In this document: piece after piece, positions 34,730 through 47,164 of the stretch
Layout of the letters: every line of letters begins with the position of its first letter
Numbering within the stretch: the stretch's first letter is position 1
NCBI GenBank assembly: GCA_013368445.1
Contig: JAACJO010000030.1
Location: 310,001 to 374,000, forward strand
Direction: 5' to 3'
Length of the DNA stretch: 64,000 bases
DNA from: Leucocoprinus leucothites
Taxonomy: Eukaryota > Basidiomycota > Agaricomycetes > Agaricales > Agaricaceae
Made by a program: the position numbers and the translations under genes
Notes under the pieces: generated by a model
Told to the model about the DNA's origin: nothing
What the model saw: only the letters and a program-made list of their open reading frames with translations
The model's database searches: none

Positions 34730-36380
34730 AATCGAAACAAGATAGTTCAGAGAGTAAGACTGGAAAATGCTACGTGGTCGCCAACAATGATTCTGAACTT
34801 GGGTTCTCGCGTCACTCGTGGCAACGTGTTTAAATCGAATGCGTCCCTGATCTCCGGGGTATTGTGGCAAACACTTACCAAAAGTGTCCAAGAAATATGT
34901 TTCTGCGGCACAAGTTCGGCCAATTGGCGGAGTTGATATCATCGGAGAATGCCGCACGTCTAAAGTTGGAAATAGCAAGAAACTGTACAGTTTTTCTTTC
35001 GGACTCTAACCTTATTTCATTACCCTTTCGAGAGCGCTGAGGAACACTTTTATCCGACCCCGCCGACAACAACGATGGTGAGGAGGCCTTTGACGCCCTT
35101 GAATGCCATGCTGAACATCTGAGCCTATATAGCCCTCACAAAAAACTTTCCGCGTTAAACAAAAGCTTGCCAAGGCCGGCCGTCAGAACAGGTGAGTAGC
35201 AAATACTCCTGCAACGCGCCAGGATGTTGATTTGAGCTGGCTAGGCCCATTCCTCAGTGGTTCCGCCTGAAGACTGATACTAAGATCCAGGTCCGCAGCC
35301 TTGTGTCAGATTGACCACTCATTCGAACAGTATGCTGATTGCTTCCTCCCACTAACAGTATAACGCCAAGCGCCGCCACTGGCGAAGGACAAAGCTCAAC
35401 ATCTAAACCTCCTCTCGTCTCGCCCATTACGATCGTGCATCACTTTGTTTAAACGATACTCGCTGGGTAGATCGGAAAGGGAGAGAGAAGAGGAGATTGT
35501 TCGCAGATTTTCGCTTTTTATCGTTTTCGCACATCAGCTATGAAACCACTACCCATGCATCACATGAAAAACCGTCCTTCGCTCCCTGTCCTATGGATTC
35601 AAACGCGAACATAGTCCACCCGACTTGTTTCCGGTCGACGCAACATCTACAGGTATAAAACATAAGTTCATCCTTCATTGTGAGGCTTCAGGTTTAGCTG
35701 CGGTAATTGTATTTGAGTATAGTACAGGGCAGCGTCACATTGTCTCGCTGTATGGTGCTCGTGATCTCTTGTGCGATTATGAACCAGAGCTTTTCTATCC
35801 TATGGATGAGACTCATGTGTGAAAATCTGATCGCTGGTGAAATAAAAGCACATGAAAACCTGAACTAATTGTTATTTAGCGTCAATAAATAAGCGCCCAA
35901 CCTTGGGAACTAATCTGACAACCGTGGCTACACTACTCGTTCTCATTGATCAGATACGTCGAACTTGATAACCTCCTTTCCAACAATCCTCAATATCTTT
36001 CACTCATGGAAATGAACGTTCAATCACCGTACTTTTCTCCTAGATTGTTCAATGAACAAGCACCGGCCCAGGCAGGTAGGTTCACAACTAAACCTTGAGT
36101 CCTCTACTGCAGCTACATCCCGCAGAGCGTATAAGTCTATCATCGGACATACAGGGCACCGTCTGCATGCCGCCTTAGCGCATGGTGCTTCCTCCCCGAT
36201 GAGTCAGCATCTGAGCTCAGCAAAAATGCGATTCACTTCACTTCTCTGCCTTCGATGACGAGGCTACTATAGCTGCTGCACCTGCTACGATTCAAAAACC
36301 AGTGTTGCAGCCCAATCATCAGCAATTCTATCATATATAACGCCCAAATTTCGGGCAATTTCACGGGCGCTCATAACCTC
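34730..36380. other. Intergenic FKBP / NACHT-1
   Basis: About 1.65 kb. The plus ORF at 35625-35822 has no recognisable motif. From about 36300 the frame reading SIIYNAQISGNFTGAHN (36330-36380) fits the usual N-terminal GNF-x-AHN segment of Agaricomycete NACHT proteins, so the first exon of NACHT-1 may begin upstream of the start given here. Confidence 0.5.
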
Positions 36381-38649
36381 ATGTTTGTCGATTCAGTGTT
36401 TGTAGATGGAATGGCGCAGGAGGCAGAAGCGAGAGGTAGGTTTCTCAAATACTTAGTACGATTGAACGAGTTTAACTAACTATAAATCAAGTAATGCAGC
36501 GACTTCGGGGCTATTCTATGCTAGGCGCAGAACTGACATCCGGGACACGCGATCCTCCACCACGCTGTTATGCGAAGACACGTATTACCATTTTCGACAA
36601 GATCAGGACTTGGTTTGAATCGAAACGGGCAGATCAAAGGTTGCTGTGGATAGACGGACCAGCCTGTGTCGGAAAATCAGCGATTATGCAAACAATCGCA
36701 GAAAACGAACAGCAGCTAATACTCGCAGCGGCTTTATTCTTCTCTCCTCACGCACAAAGTCACCACGCGACACAGATCATTCCCTCGCCGCTTATCAGAT
36801 CGCTGTGTGGAACAAGGCATACCGGGCATATCTAGTAGAGCGCCTCTCTATAGATCCGCACCTTCCTGAAACTAACATCATCGAACAATTTCGCGCGTTT
36901 ATCACCATACCCATAGTGAAGAGACGCGTGTTCGATGCGAATAAGGAGTTTTTTATCATTTTGGATGGCTTGGAACAGTGCAAGGGAAGGGAAGCAGGTT
37001 CACTCAACAGGAGGGTGTCTATGCCCAGGGAAGATGTCCAGTCCCGCATTTTGACCCTCATTGCTGAGTTTGTCGCCGAACATCCTGCCGCTCCTGTAAC
37101 CTGGGTCATATCAAGCCGATCTGAGGAGCACTTAAAGGTAGCCTTCTCAAATCTCAACGTCAGCTACTGGCACCTTCATATTCCTATCGACGACGATGAA
37201 GCACGCAGGGACGTCCGACTCTATTTAAACGAGGGCTTTCGCAGCATCTACGAACGATTTAAATCCCGTTTTGATAGCTCCAACTGGCCGACCGAGCGAG
37301 ACTTTGAGAAAGTTGCACATGCAGCTTCGGGGTTGTTCGCCTTCGGTGAAGATATCCTTCAATTTACTGGGGATCGCACGATCGGCAATCCAGTCCCCCA
37401 ACTTGAGATTGTCCTTTCTGCGATCGACGGCCTGCCTCCAACAAGTCTCGAGCGAAATCCCTTTGGTTGTCTTGATGCGTTCTATACCCAAATAGCCACC
37501 CCAGCACACCATTCCGCTCTTCCCGCCATGCACAGACTCTTGGGCCACATGCTACTTCGTGAACAGTTCTTCGCTGAGCTGTCACTATTCGGGTACTCAT
37601 TATATGCCGCCTCCAATATCTTGGGTATCCCTCAGCATACCGTATATAGTGCACTCAGTCATCTACACTCCGTCTTGGATATTCCATCCCCCAGCATTGC
37701 TCACACAAGGAGCATCCAGTTTCTCCATTCATCTTTCTCTAACTATCTAAAAGATGGTCAGCGTTCTGGAAATTTGGTCATCGATTTCACCTCGGTCAAT
37801 ACCTATATCTGGAAGCGCTACTCACAGATAATCGAACAAGCCCTCAACAATCAAAACCCAGGTACGCGTTTCTACGTCGCTACAGCACCAAAAAAGTTCT
37901 CTCTGATGATTTATTCGTATGCCTAGTTATCACCATGACATGGCCCCTTCCTAAGACCAGCTCCCGGGAGGATACCAAGGCATTTTCTTTAGGCCTGTTA
38001 TACGAAGCCCAGTTTCACTGGGCGCATTTTCTGATACCTGATTGCCCATGTGCTGATTTCTCAAGCTCTGGTCCTTCTGGAACTATTTCCCTCGGTGCTC
38101 GAGAACGTCTAGATGCCCTCGAGACTGTCAGATTTGATAAGCTAGTTGCTGGCTATTTTACGGAAGACTCTGATCACTTCGGCCCCTTCTTTAAGTTCAT
38201 TTGCGACTTGTGGCAGGTATATCATGTCTCCTCTACTTGAACTATAACACGAGCTGACCCACCTGTACTTACAGTCTTCCCCCAAGGAACTGGAGCGACG
38301 CGGGTTAATGAAGGAAACATATCTCCTCGATGTCTCAATGGACGCCATCAACACTGAGATGCTTGAGACAGAAGATCAAGCAATCTGTATCGAGGAGCAA
38401 TTAGGCGGGCAAACGGTACGCTTTTCACTTGGCCAGTCTCATGCTCTACTCATTCCTCTCCCCCTCAAGTCCCTTTGGCGCACACATGAGTTGGAGATGG
38501 ACATGCTCATCGAAGAAGCCAGATCATTGAAGCGGGACCAACCTGGCACCCGAGTACTAGTATGTGGGAAAGAAACTGGCAGGGGTGCCCTTATCATATA
38601 TGATAAAAGTGGACAATCTCGTGTGTACTATTATGTTCCTCTGCGTTAA
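36381..38649 (+). pseudogene. NACHT-domain NTPase, frameshifted (NACHT-1)
   Basis: STAND-type nucleotide-binding protein; Agaricomycetes carry many, and roles in non-self recognition are proposed but unproven for most. Exon 1 ends 36435 (MAQEAEAR), with an intron 36436-36491. The next exon has TSGTRDPPPRC, the P-loop GPACVGKS (usual GPAGVGKS), AALFFSPHAQS and the Walker B-like FFIILDGLEQCKG. Two frame breaks are visible. One is near 36785-36795, where IIPS must jump to AAYQIAVWN. The other is in the A6 run at 37890-37895, where TAPKK must shift to reach VITMTWPLPK. The last exon begins SSPKELERRG after an intron from 38217 and ends at 38649. The intact paralogue at 40745-42810 shows the expected frame. 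It is a pseudogene unless the breaks are read errors. Confidence 0.75.
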
Positions 38650-39726
38650 TATGCACGATAGTCGTCTCTGTGATAACCCATAGCAGTTCGAAGAAGATCC
38701 GAGTTATAGTTATGGGTTATGAAAAAATACCGAAAATACCATTAAAGTAATCGATTAAAAATATTTTTAAAACGCTCACGGCGTCTCTGCCGAAGCCAGT
38801 AAGCTTTCGTAGATTCCCGAAGTGGAATAATCATCAATACAGGTATCTTTTAACCTCTCGCTCATTTTCAAGCGGATCTGTTAGTTGAGGGTGCAGAGAA
38901 TCCGCTCCATCTCGCGAGCAAGAGGATGATTGGAAATCGTTGTTAAGTGTCTTGTCAACAGCGAAGAAGACCCTAGAAGATATTTGGGGTGGATTGGGGG
39001 CTAAACCTCACCCACACCATCACCGGAATCACCACCACCGCCATAACTCTTGCGACTCCCTTAATTATATTACGAACTTGCAAGTTTCTCTATGGAGCTT
39101 GTCCTGGACTCTTGAGGAAGAGTTCTATGAGAAGAGACTGTTGTTCAAGTCTCCGAATCATTTTTCGAGCACCATCGGCAAGGTTATTGGGAGGCATAGT
39201 GGATGTAGGAATTGCTAGCATTATTATGTCTTTCAAACCTCAGTCCTCCGGTCTTCGGCATAGCTCAAATAGCTCAAACGCCTACCTGCTGAGCTCCCGA
39301 TCCACTTGTTTACTATATATGGTCATCGGCGCTATGTTTTTTTTTCCCGCTCAGGAGCTATGGGCTGTGGGTTAGCGCAGAGCTATGGGATTTACCATCA
39401 AATCCTCTGTGAACCGGCTTGGGAAACCCAAAATTCTATGAGCTGCTACAGAGTATGGGTTATTACAGAGACGACTGCCATAGTACACGGCGAGGATGCT
39501 AGCCGGGCGTGCGAAGTTCCGAAGTGTCTTGACCATGAAGGATGTGCATTAGAGGACCCCATAGATTGGTAGATACAAATATATAGTAGAAAGTAAACAA
39601 TTTTTGACATCGCATACGGAAAAAATATTGCTAGAACTTTTTATACATGTACAATGACTACTATCACACAAAAATCTGGTACGAAGATGAAAACAATATA
39701 AACATGGAAATGTATATCAGGGGGAT
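38650..39726. other. Intergenic NACHT-1 / DUF6593
   Basis: About 1.1 kb. The plus ORF 38989-39375 is low in complexity and unrecognised, so no gene is called. Confidence 0.5.
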
Positions 39727-40668
39727 CTACAGATTCCAAGCCTGACAAAACCGGAAGAGCATGGCAGTCACGACAACCATGTCCATTATGGGCGGATGCA
39801 TCTGTAAATCGTGTCAGCGTCTTTGATGCTTCAAACAACATAAAAATAAAACACTGACCACGGTGCCAGCACCTGCTTCACGAATAAAATGGAGTTCACC
39901 ATATACATCGCCGATCTGATAACGCGTTGGGCGCGTGGGATGGAAATAGGCCACCACAATATTATTGGCATCTTGCAACTGGTATTTGTCGTATCAGGTT
40001 TGATGAAAATGAGAATGAGCCATGATATGAGCTTAAACCAACCTGAATGTCTGTATTCGTGGGACTAGGACGCCATCGGTATCGCAAACCATCAGGACCG
40101 TTGAAAGAACGGGAACCCTGTTCATATCACAAGCCTTGCTCAGTACATAGGAACGCCATCAGCTTTATTGCCACGTACGGAGACTCGAGGATCCTCTCGG
40201 ACAAGATCAGACATAGGAAGTGTATTCTACAGCATGTAGTCTTGAGTGTCTGAAGTTGTCGGTAACGCTAAGAGACAGCTAACCTTTCCAATCACAATAC
40301 GACCAAGACCCCCGTTCGTCGCCCACTCCAGCTGAGCAACGCGATCTTCCTTGTTCGGGGAAATGGCTCGCCAGAGCGTTGTAGAGCTTTTGCCATTCTT
40401 TGCATCAGATGTCTGAAAGCAGATTATCATTTTCAAGTATACTGCGGGGTATTTTCACGAACCTGAAAGCGGTAAAGAACACCCCATGAGTTGAATAGCC
40501 GACTTTCTCGAGGATCTTGGTTAGTCCAGGACAAGATGTCATTAGAGTTAGAGGCTGTCATCATTTTGGTCGATGGGAAGACCAGTATCAGAAAGTTTTG
40601 TCGAAAATTTGACTGTATTCTAACTTACAAACAGTGGTCCTTGTTGAGTGTGCTTGAATAGCGGACAT
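39727..40668 (-). CDS. DUF6593 domain protein
   Basis: Small cytosolic-looking protein with the fungal DUF6593 domain (function unknown; very common in Agaricomycetes). Start ATG 40666-40668 (MSAIQAHSTRTTV), with phase-1 splicing to SSNSNDILSWTNQD. The following exons give RLFNSWGVLYRFQ, TTLWRAISPNKEDRVAQLEW, GGLGRIVIGK, NTLPMSDLVREDPRVS, GSRSFNGPDGLRYRWRPSPT, YFHPTRPTRYQIGDVYGELH, and MHPPIMDMVVVTAMLFRFCQ ending AWNL at TAG 39727-39729. All blocks are in the order of the domain, and about 200 aa is typical. It is only 76 bp downstream of the NACHT-2 stop, in the same direction. The start is fairly secure because the splice phase fits. Confidence 0.85.
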
Positions 40669-40744
40669 TCTGGTACCCAGTTGAGAGGACACAGATGCTT
40701 GTTTCTCTATCTGTGAGGGGTCGAACTGATCACCATTCAAAGCC

Positions 40745-42810
40745 TCAAATCTTATTGTGCGAACATACCTCCTTTGTACCCTCACTCGGATTGATCGTCT
40801 CACTAACGGACACCACTTGATCGATACTCTCGCTCGGATTAAGCGTCTTGCTAAAGGGCACCTCTTGATCCATACTTTCATGTATCTCGACATAGCCCGA
40901 ATCTCTCAAGCCCGAAAATATCACCTTTTCGCTCAGCCCATGGTCCTCCAATACTTTCCGAGATGACTGAACTTGTCAGAGAGTTTTCATATGTACATAT
41001 CAAGAGACAATAATCACCTGCCATAGACCACGAAGGAACGCAAAGAACAGTTCAATGTGGCCAGATTCTTCGGCGAAGTAACCATCGATCAAATTCTTGA
41101 AATTGATAGAACACACGGCATCAAGACGTTCCTGATCGGAGAGAGAGACTGGCGCCAGTGACCGAGAAATCAGCTTGTCAGAACAAAGACATTGAGGGAT
41201 TAGGAAGTGCGCCCAATGATACTTTGCCTCGTACAAGAGGCCGGAGATCCATTTCTGTTTCTCAAATTTGGAACCGTTGAGGGGCCACGATAAGGTGATC
41301 ACAGGTTTCCGTTTCTGTCGTTGTCCTGTAAGGGTAAAGTCAACAGGTAATTTGCTCACAAGAGATAAATGCGTACGCGAGACATCCTGGTTGGCTTCCT
41401 GCAATATCTGCGAGTAGCGCTTCCATATGTATTTGTTAACTTCCGGGAGGTTGATACTATAATGTTCGGAACGCGTCTTGTCCTTGAGATAGAGGTAGAA
41501 GGAGGGATGAGGAAAACGAATATTTTCCTTGTGAGCCAATTCAGGCGATGGAATATATAGGACGGAGTGCAGTTCACTCAGTGCTCGATATACAGCAAAC
41601 TGGTCCAGGCCGAGAATGTTGGCAGTGGAGCAGAGGGAGTAGCGCAAGAAGAGGTTGCTCGATATGAATAGTTCACGGAGAAGTAGGTGACCGAGGATTT
41701 TGTGCGTATCTGCAAGCACATTGGTGGGAATTTTGGACATGATGTGCTCATACGATGCGTCGAGATTGACGAAGGGACTTCCAAACAAAATGATCGAGGG
41801 AGAGCCGTCGATGGCAGAGAGGACGAATTCAAGTTGAGCAGCTGGATCGCCTCTATATATAAAATCTTTGACATCTCTTGCGAAGAGAAATAGGCCGGAA
41901 GCAGCTTCCGCTACTTTCTTAAGCTTGTCTGAGCCAGGCCAATGGGAGGGAAGGTGATGAGACTGTCTTATGGATTGGAAGGCTGCCTCGAGATAAAGCC
42001 GAACATCACCACATGCTTCCTCGTCGCTGATGGGGACATGAAGTTCCCGATAGCTGGGTTGCACAGCTGGGTGTGAGAATACCGCCTTTAGGTGCTCCTC
42101 TGGCCGACTCGATATGACCCATTTAATCGGAGCGGAAGGGTAGTCGACGGCGAAGCGAGCTATGAGACTGATGATCTGCATTTGAGCAGCTTTTGCAAGA
42201 TGCCCGTCACTAATGGATGAGGTCTGCCTTCCTCTGCACAGCTCGAGGGCATCCAGGAGTATCAGATAAGCTCCTCCGGAGTCTAACAAAGATTCCTCCC
42301 CTATCGGGTTTGTAATGAGTGCGTGGAACTGCTCCTCCACACTCATCTCGGTCACGAGTGAACTAGTATCAATCTTCTCTACGATATAGGCCTTATAACG
42401 TTCGGTAGTGAAGGCGATTGCAAGGGCGATGGTAGGAACCACTTCGACATGATCATGACATTGATTTGCAAAGAACAATGCCGCCAGTGTTTGCGTTCCT
42501 ACTCGATCCGAGAATTCGCGCGAAATAGTTGACTTCCCCACACCTGCAGGGCCATTTAGCCACAGCACCTTTCTCTTGCTGTCTTGAGAAAACCAATCGT
42601 TGATTTTGTCCATTATAGTCGTACGTGTCCCTGGGTGTAATTTTGGAGGAGGAAAATGGCTGTAGTCGAATCCTGGTATGACATCGTGCATAGCCTGCCC
42701 TTTACCTGAGGTGGGATAATATCATTAATTGTATATTCTGACCGACTGGTTTCGAACAACATACGCGTACGCCGATGAAGAGTATCTGCGCGAGATTGGA
42801 AGCGTTCCAT
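40745..42810 (-). CDS. NACHT-domain NTPase, intact (NACHT-2)
   Basis: STAND ATPase with one long exon. Exon 1 (42765-42810) starts MERFQSRADTLHRRT, with an intron 42706-42764, and exon 2 continues GQAMHDVIPGFDYSHFPPPK. The NACHT core has P-loop GPAGVGKST, ALFFANQCHD, Walker B-like AYLILLDALELCRG, and the sensor-like IKWVISSRPEEHLKAVF. The C-terminal half (WKRYSQILQ, LYEAKYHWAHFLIPQ) matches NACHT-1. After an intron from about 41017 the last exon starts SSRKVLEDHG. It carries imperfect repeats (MDQEVPFSKTLNPSE / IDQVVSVSETINPSE) and stops at 40745-40747. No WD40, TPR or ankyrin repeats are seen. Inferred role: signalling NTPase, possibly self/non-self recognition. Confidence 0.85.
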
Positions 42811-43373
42811 TACTACGAGTAACCTAGAGCAATAGAGTGTAGAATGATGTGGATAGCTCCTAGATCTCGGTGTTGAGTAGACTTGAGAGAGTAATGCGAC
42901 GCGGGCGCCTGATTTATCCAATCACAAGATTCCCACGTGCCTGAACACGCTAATATGTCAAGGTTTTGCCACGATGGCTTACACCTCTCCCCAAAACTCC
43001 CCCCGTTCAGTTTCTTGGCCTCCACTTTCCTGTTAATCAGGGCCCATTCTTGTCTCGCTTGTATTCCAGGTATGACTCCCATAATCCTGGTCAGCCTGAC
43101 GCTAAATCCTTCCACTGTCGTCTGATGACAGGTTTAGTCCTTGCTGTTTAATAGACAGGAAGCCGTGACGGAAGCCTCTTCTGCCACTTCCTTTCCAGAC
43201 ATTTTGCATCGGACTGTTTAGCAGTTTGTGTCTGCGGCTATCGGACCATTGTACTAGAACCGTCTCGCCGTAATCGTCGGTCACGTCAGGATTCTACGTC
43301 CACATCACACAAAACCTAGACTTCGACCTGACATCCAACTGAAACTCTCGACCCAAGGAGACAACCACAAGAG
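42811..43373. other. Divergent promoter region NACHT-2 / GET1
   Basis: 563 bp between divergent starts. No element is recognised. Confidence 0.5.
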
Positions 43374-44202
43374 ATGCCATCCTTAATTCTGACAGCATTT
43401 CTGGTCGTGTTTGTGGCGCAAGTGGTGTCATGGATAGGGGAAAGTGTATTGAGCGAATATGTGCGTCTTGTTTATGAAAAAAATCCTCAAGCAACCCCGA
43501 CTAACACAAGTGATTGTATAGGCTTACGCTTTGTATCTACGGATGACGAAGGGGTCACTCGTGCGCAAGCAGAGTGACCTCAAGTCTGACATTTTAAAGA
43601 CCAAGCAAGAGCTGTCACGGACGAGTGCACAAGATCAGTTCGCAAAATGGGCGAAATTAAGACGAAGTGTAGACAAAAACCTATCAGAGCTAGAGAAACT
43701 CAGTTTGTACCTTTCCCTTCTGCTCCGTTCTCACCAGATACTTACTCTGCGACCTAAAGATTCGAAACTTTCCTCTGGAAAAACCACATTCACAATCGCA
43801 TTCCGGGTCTTCCTCTGGATCCTAGTCAACATCCCACAATATGCCATCGCATGGAGGTATCGCTCCAAAGGAGTCTTCTGGCTCCCACAAGGCTGGTTTA
43901 ACCCAGTCGTGACGTGGTGGTTGTCATTCCCTTTTGCGCCAAGAGGCTCAGTGAGCGTTATGACGTGGACGTGGGCATGTAAAGCTGTATTGCAAGTTGG
44001 TGAGGGAGTTGTGCGGTTTGTTATACGTGAGTCGATTGGCTTCTCCTTCGCTTTGAGCAAAAACTGAATATAGTGGTGTATCATTGTAGTTCCGGTATTG
44101 TTTCCGGTGCCAGTGGCGACCGAGGAAAAAGTTGACGAGAAACAGTTTGGGAAGAAAGAGAGAGTGGAAATAGACCCTATTCCTGTGGCTGAGGTCGACT
44201 AG
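43374..44202 (+). CDS. GET1: GET1/WRB tail-anchored protein insertion receptor subunit
   Basis: ER membrane receptor that, with GET2, takes tail-anchored proteins from the GET3 ATPase. The ATG at 43374 starts the first helix, MPSLILTAFLVVFVAQVVSW. Exon 1 ends at 43461 (LSEY), with a phase-0 intron to 43521, then AYALYLRMTKGSLVRKQSDL begins the coiled coil (DILKTKQELSRTSAQDQFAK, WAKLRRSVDKNLSELEKL) that contacts GET3. Helices 2 and 3 are IAFRVFLWILVNIPQYAIAW, and the segment from about 43900 containing WFNPVVTWWLSFPFAP. An intron at 44027-44089 is followed by the acidic tail EEKVDEKQFGKK, ending at TAG 44200-44202. About 240 aa, typical of the family. Confidence 0.93.
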
Positions 44203-44983
44203 AACAGGAGTGTCGCGGTGTTTCTCTTCACCTCAGTTGTTTACGGCTTATAATCGTTATTTGTTTTAGCTATTATCTCTAGGCACTGGGTAATGTATAT
44301 TTTTCGTAGAATTTATTACAAGTGACTACCTGTAATATGTTACGTTCAGTGCATGTTGGTTTGGATATTCAATACGTCACGAAGGTTTGATAGCACATTG
44401 CGTTAATATACATCTTAGTGTCCGGACAGATTGTACGGTAATGCAACTCGAGGAGGAATGTTGGGTGAGATATTTTTGATGCCATCAATCGCTGTTCAAT
44501 TCCTCCTTTGAGACACTTCGATCATGATGATCACTTTGACTTCGCGCCCAAGGAGTCATCCATTAACAGGGGTATCAAGAAAAATTCCGCCTTTCAATTT
44601 CAACACTTGATATGGTCCCGGAATATGGGTGCTGGATGACCGTGGGCATAGTTGAATGTGCAGTTGGGGCTTTCGTCCAAGCGCTCATGTCCTCAACTCC
44701 CCTCAGTCCATCATTTTTGTGACAATTATATATAACGTATTTCTCCTAGATACCCTTTCTGTTCTCCTATCCTATACAACAAACGTATCTATTCCACTCT
44801 ACCGACTTTTGCTTTAATCTCCAACCAAAAACAGGGCATCATAACGTCGTAACTTCGCGAACACTGATGTACATCATGCATCAACGCTGTCGGATATAAA
44901 AAGGCCTCAGCATCATGTGGCAGACCCTGGCAGGCCTGTTACAAGGGTAACTCACCACCCCCTATCGGTAGGCGGTCACTACC
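44203..44983. other. Intergenic GET1 / P450-7
   Basis: About 780 bp. The only clear element is the TATA box at 44895-44902. Confidence 0.6.
44895..44902 (+). promoter_or_regulatory. TATA box of P450-7
   Basis: TATAAAAA in a GC-flanked setting, 82 bp before the ATG at 44984; a good match to the consensus and at a plausible distance. Confidence 0.5.
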
Positions 44984-47164
44984 ATGATCTTGAGTCTACG
45001 CGATTCCCTCGTTCTAGCTGGTTGTATTCTGGTTCACTTGGCTTATCGTTATAAACGCAAGTCTATCTATCCTCTCCCGCCTGGATTGCCTGGGTGGCCG
45101 ATCATTGGAAATGCGTTGGAAATACCTCAACAACAGCTGCACAAGTATTTCATGGAGCTCGGAGGGAGGATTGGTATGCTCTTGTGTAGCCTATTTATCA
45201 TGCTATTCAGGCTAAAAAGTGTGCCGCAGGGTCGAAGATATTTTATCTGAAGGCCTTCAACCAGAATATAGTAGTCATTAATGACGTGAAGATAGCTCAA
45301 GACCTCCTCGATAAACGTTCCGCGTTGTATTCCAGCCGGTACGTCCTTCATCCTGTGGTTATGTACCTACTTATGCAGCTGGGATAGACCCAAAACGACT
45401 ATGCTATCCGAAATGCAAGTCTTCACCTCAGTAACCGTTCACCCCGAATACTAATTCCGAAATAGAATGAAGATCGACTATTTCTTCCCCTTTATGCCGT
45501 ATGGTGAGGAATGGAGAAACCACCGACGTATTTTCCAGCAATACTTTTCACCTAAGAACATGGAAAAAGAGGAAAATAGAACGACGGATTTCGTCCGCAA
45601 AGGACTACTCCCAAATCTCTACGAAACACCAGAGAATTTCTTGGAGCATCTCCTCAAGTACGTCGTACCAGGGAACTCAAGATCAGTTCTTGAATTAATT
45701 GATTATTCGTATCGGCAGCCTCATGGGCGGGATGATAACTGCTACAACATACGGTGTCCCAATCCAACGAATGAAGGATCCATTGGTTGAATACCAAGAA
45801 TACGCTTTCGGAGCTGGAGAAGCTGCTGCTACACCCGGACGGTTCCTTGTCGACATCATTCCACAATTGAAATACATACCCGAGTGGTTCCCCGGAGCTG
45901 GGTTCAAGACTTTGGGTAAACAGTTGGCGGAGATTACAGAGAAGGTTGTGGAGGAGACTTATCAGATGACACTGAAAGGCATCGTGCGTATCCTTATTCG
46001 GCTATGCTGCTTGGCTGGAATTTGATCGCGTTCGTATTGCAGGAGGACGGAACCAATAGCGAATGTTTCGTCTCTTGGAGTTTGGAGACTTTCAGTGGAC
46101 AGCCAAATGCTCAACTACAGGCACTTCGACTCAAGCAAGCAGCAGGAGCCATTTATAAAGGTCGTGGAATAGCTTCGTATTCCGAGCGCTATCTCATCTT
46201 TTGTTATCAACAGCTGGGACGGATACACGGATAGCCTCCTCGGGAACTTTCATCATGGCAATGCTCTTGAATCCTGATGTACAAAGGAAAGCTCAAGCAG
46301 AGATCGACGCTGTTGTAGGGCATGACCGACTACCTGACTTCTCGGATAGACTGCGCCTACCGTACCTCAATGCAATTTTGAAGGAAGTCCTGAGGTAACC
46401 CATTATTCTCGTACATATTTACGTGTGGAGTACTCATTCATGGTCTAGGTGGAATCCTCCGCTCCCACTTGGTGAGTGTAGAATGACCGACTCGGAGAAT
46501 GTCGCGTACACTTACGTCTGAGTAGGTCTCCCCATCTGACGAGCAGTGAGGACGTTTACGAGGGCCTCTTTATCCCGAAAGAAACAGTTGTATTTGCAAA
46601 TGCCTAGTCAGTCCCGATCTTGATTACTGCGGAACATCCATTTAAACCCCAATCAGTGCTATGCTTCATGATGAAGAAACTTTTCCTAAGCCCGAGCATT
46701 TCAACCCAGAGAGATTCATGAACGATGATGGGACACTAAGGACAGACATACTTGATCCAGAGACCGTCGCAACTTTTGGATTTGGGAGAAGGTTCGTGTT
46801 ACTAGTCCAATCTTCGTCATAAGAAAGAGTCTTCTCACTGCCTCGGAATCCAATGTTAGAGTATGCCCAGGAGCACAGGTTGCTCTATCGACGCTATATC
46901 TGATCATGGCCTCAGTTCTCTCCCTATTCGACATTACCCCAGAGATGGATTCTGATGGGAAGCCCATACCTGTCTCGCCTGAGTTTGCTGGTAAATCAAT
47001 CATTTCGTGAGTACGAGTATTATAGATGCAGCAAAAGCAAGCGTTCTCATATCTCTTCCAAATTCCTTAGACAACCAGTTCCGTTCCGCTGCAGAATCAC
47101 CCCTCGTAAAGGAAAAAATGTGGGAGGTCTACTGAGGGACTATCTTGGATATGAAGTCATTTGA
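44984..47164 (+). CDS. Cytochrome P450 no. 7
   Basis: Plus-strand P450 more distant from the left array. The ATG at 44984 gives [20 protein letters not shown] with hinge [13 protein letters not shown]. Blocks are [69 protein letters not shown] (a true PERF motif), FGFGRR-VCPGAQ (Cys ligand), and [18 protein letters not shown], ending at TGA 47162-47164. The I-helix reads [10 protein letters not shown]: the acid and first Thr are present but the next position is Arg instead of Thr or Ser. Frame is open through all exons, about 520 aa. The 3' end resembles P450 no. 3 ([13 protein letters not shown]). Confidence 0.9.

Noticed and set aside
35625..35822. Short plus ORF between FKBP and NACHT-1
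   Set aside because: Protein-like in part but no family match and no clear exon partners.
38989..39375. 128-aa plus ORF downstream of NACHT-1
   Set aside because: Biased composition and no recognisable domain; overlaps another ORF in a different frame.
40600..42810. NACHT-2 and DUF6593 as one fused gene
   Set aside because: The only intron that would join them is about 25 nt, too short, while separate stop and start codons fit well.
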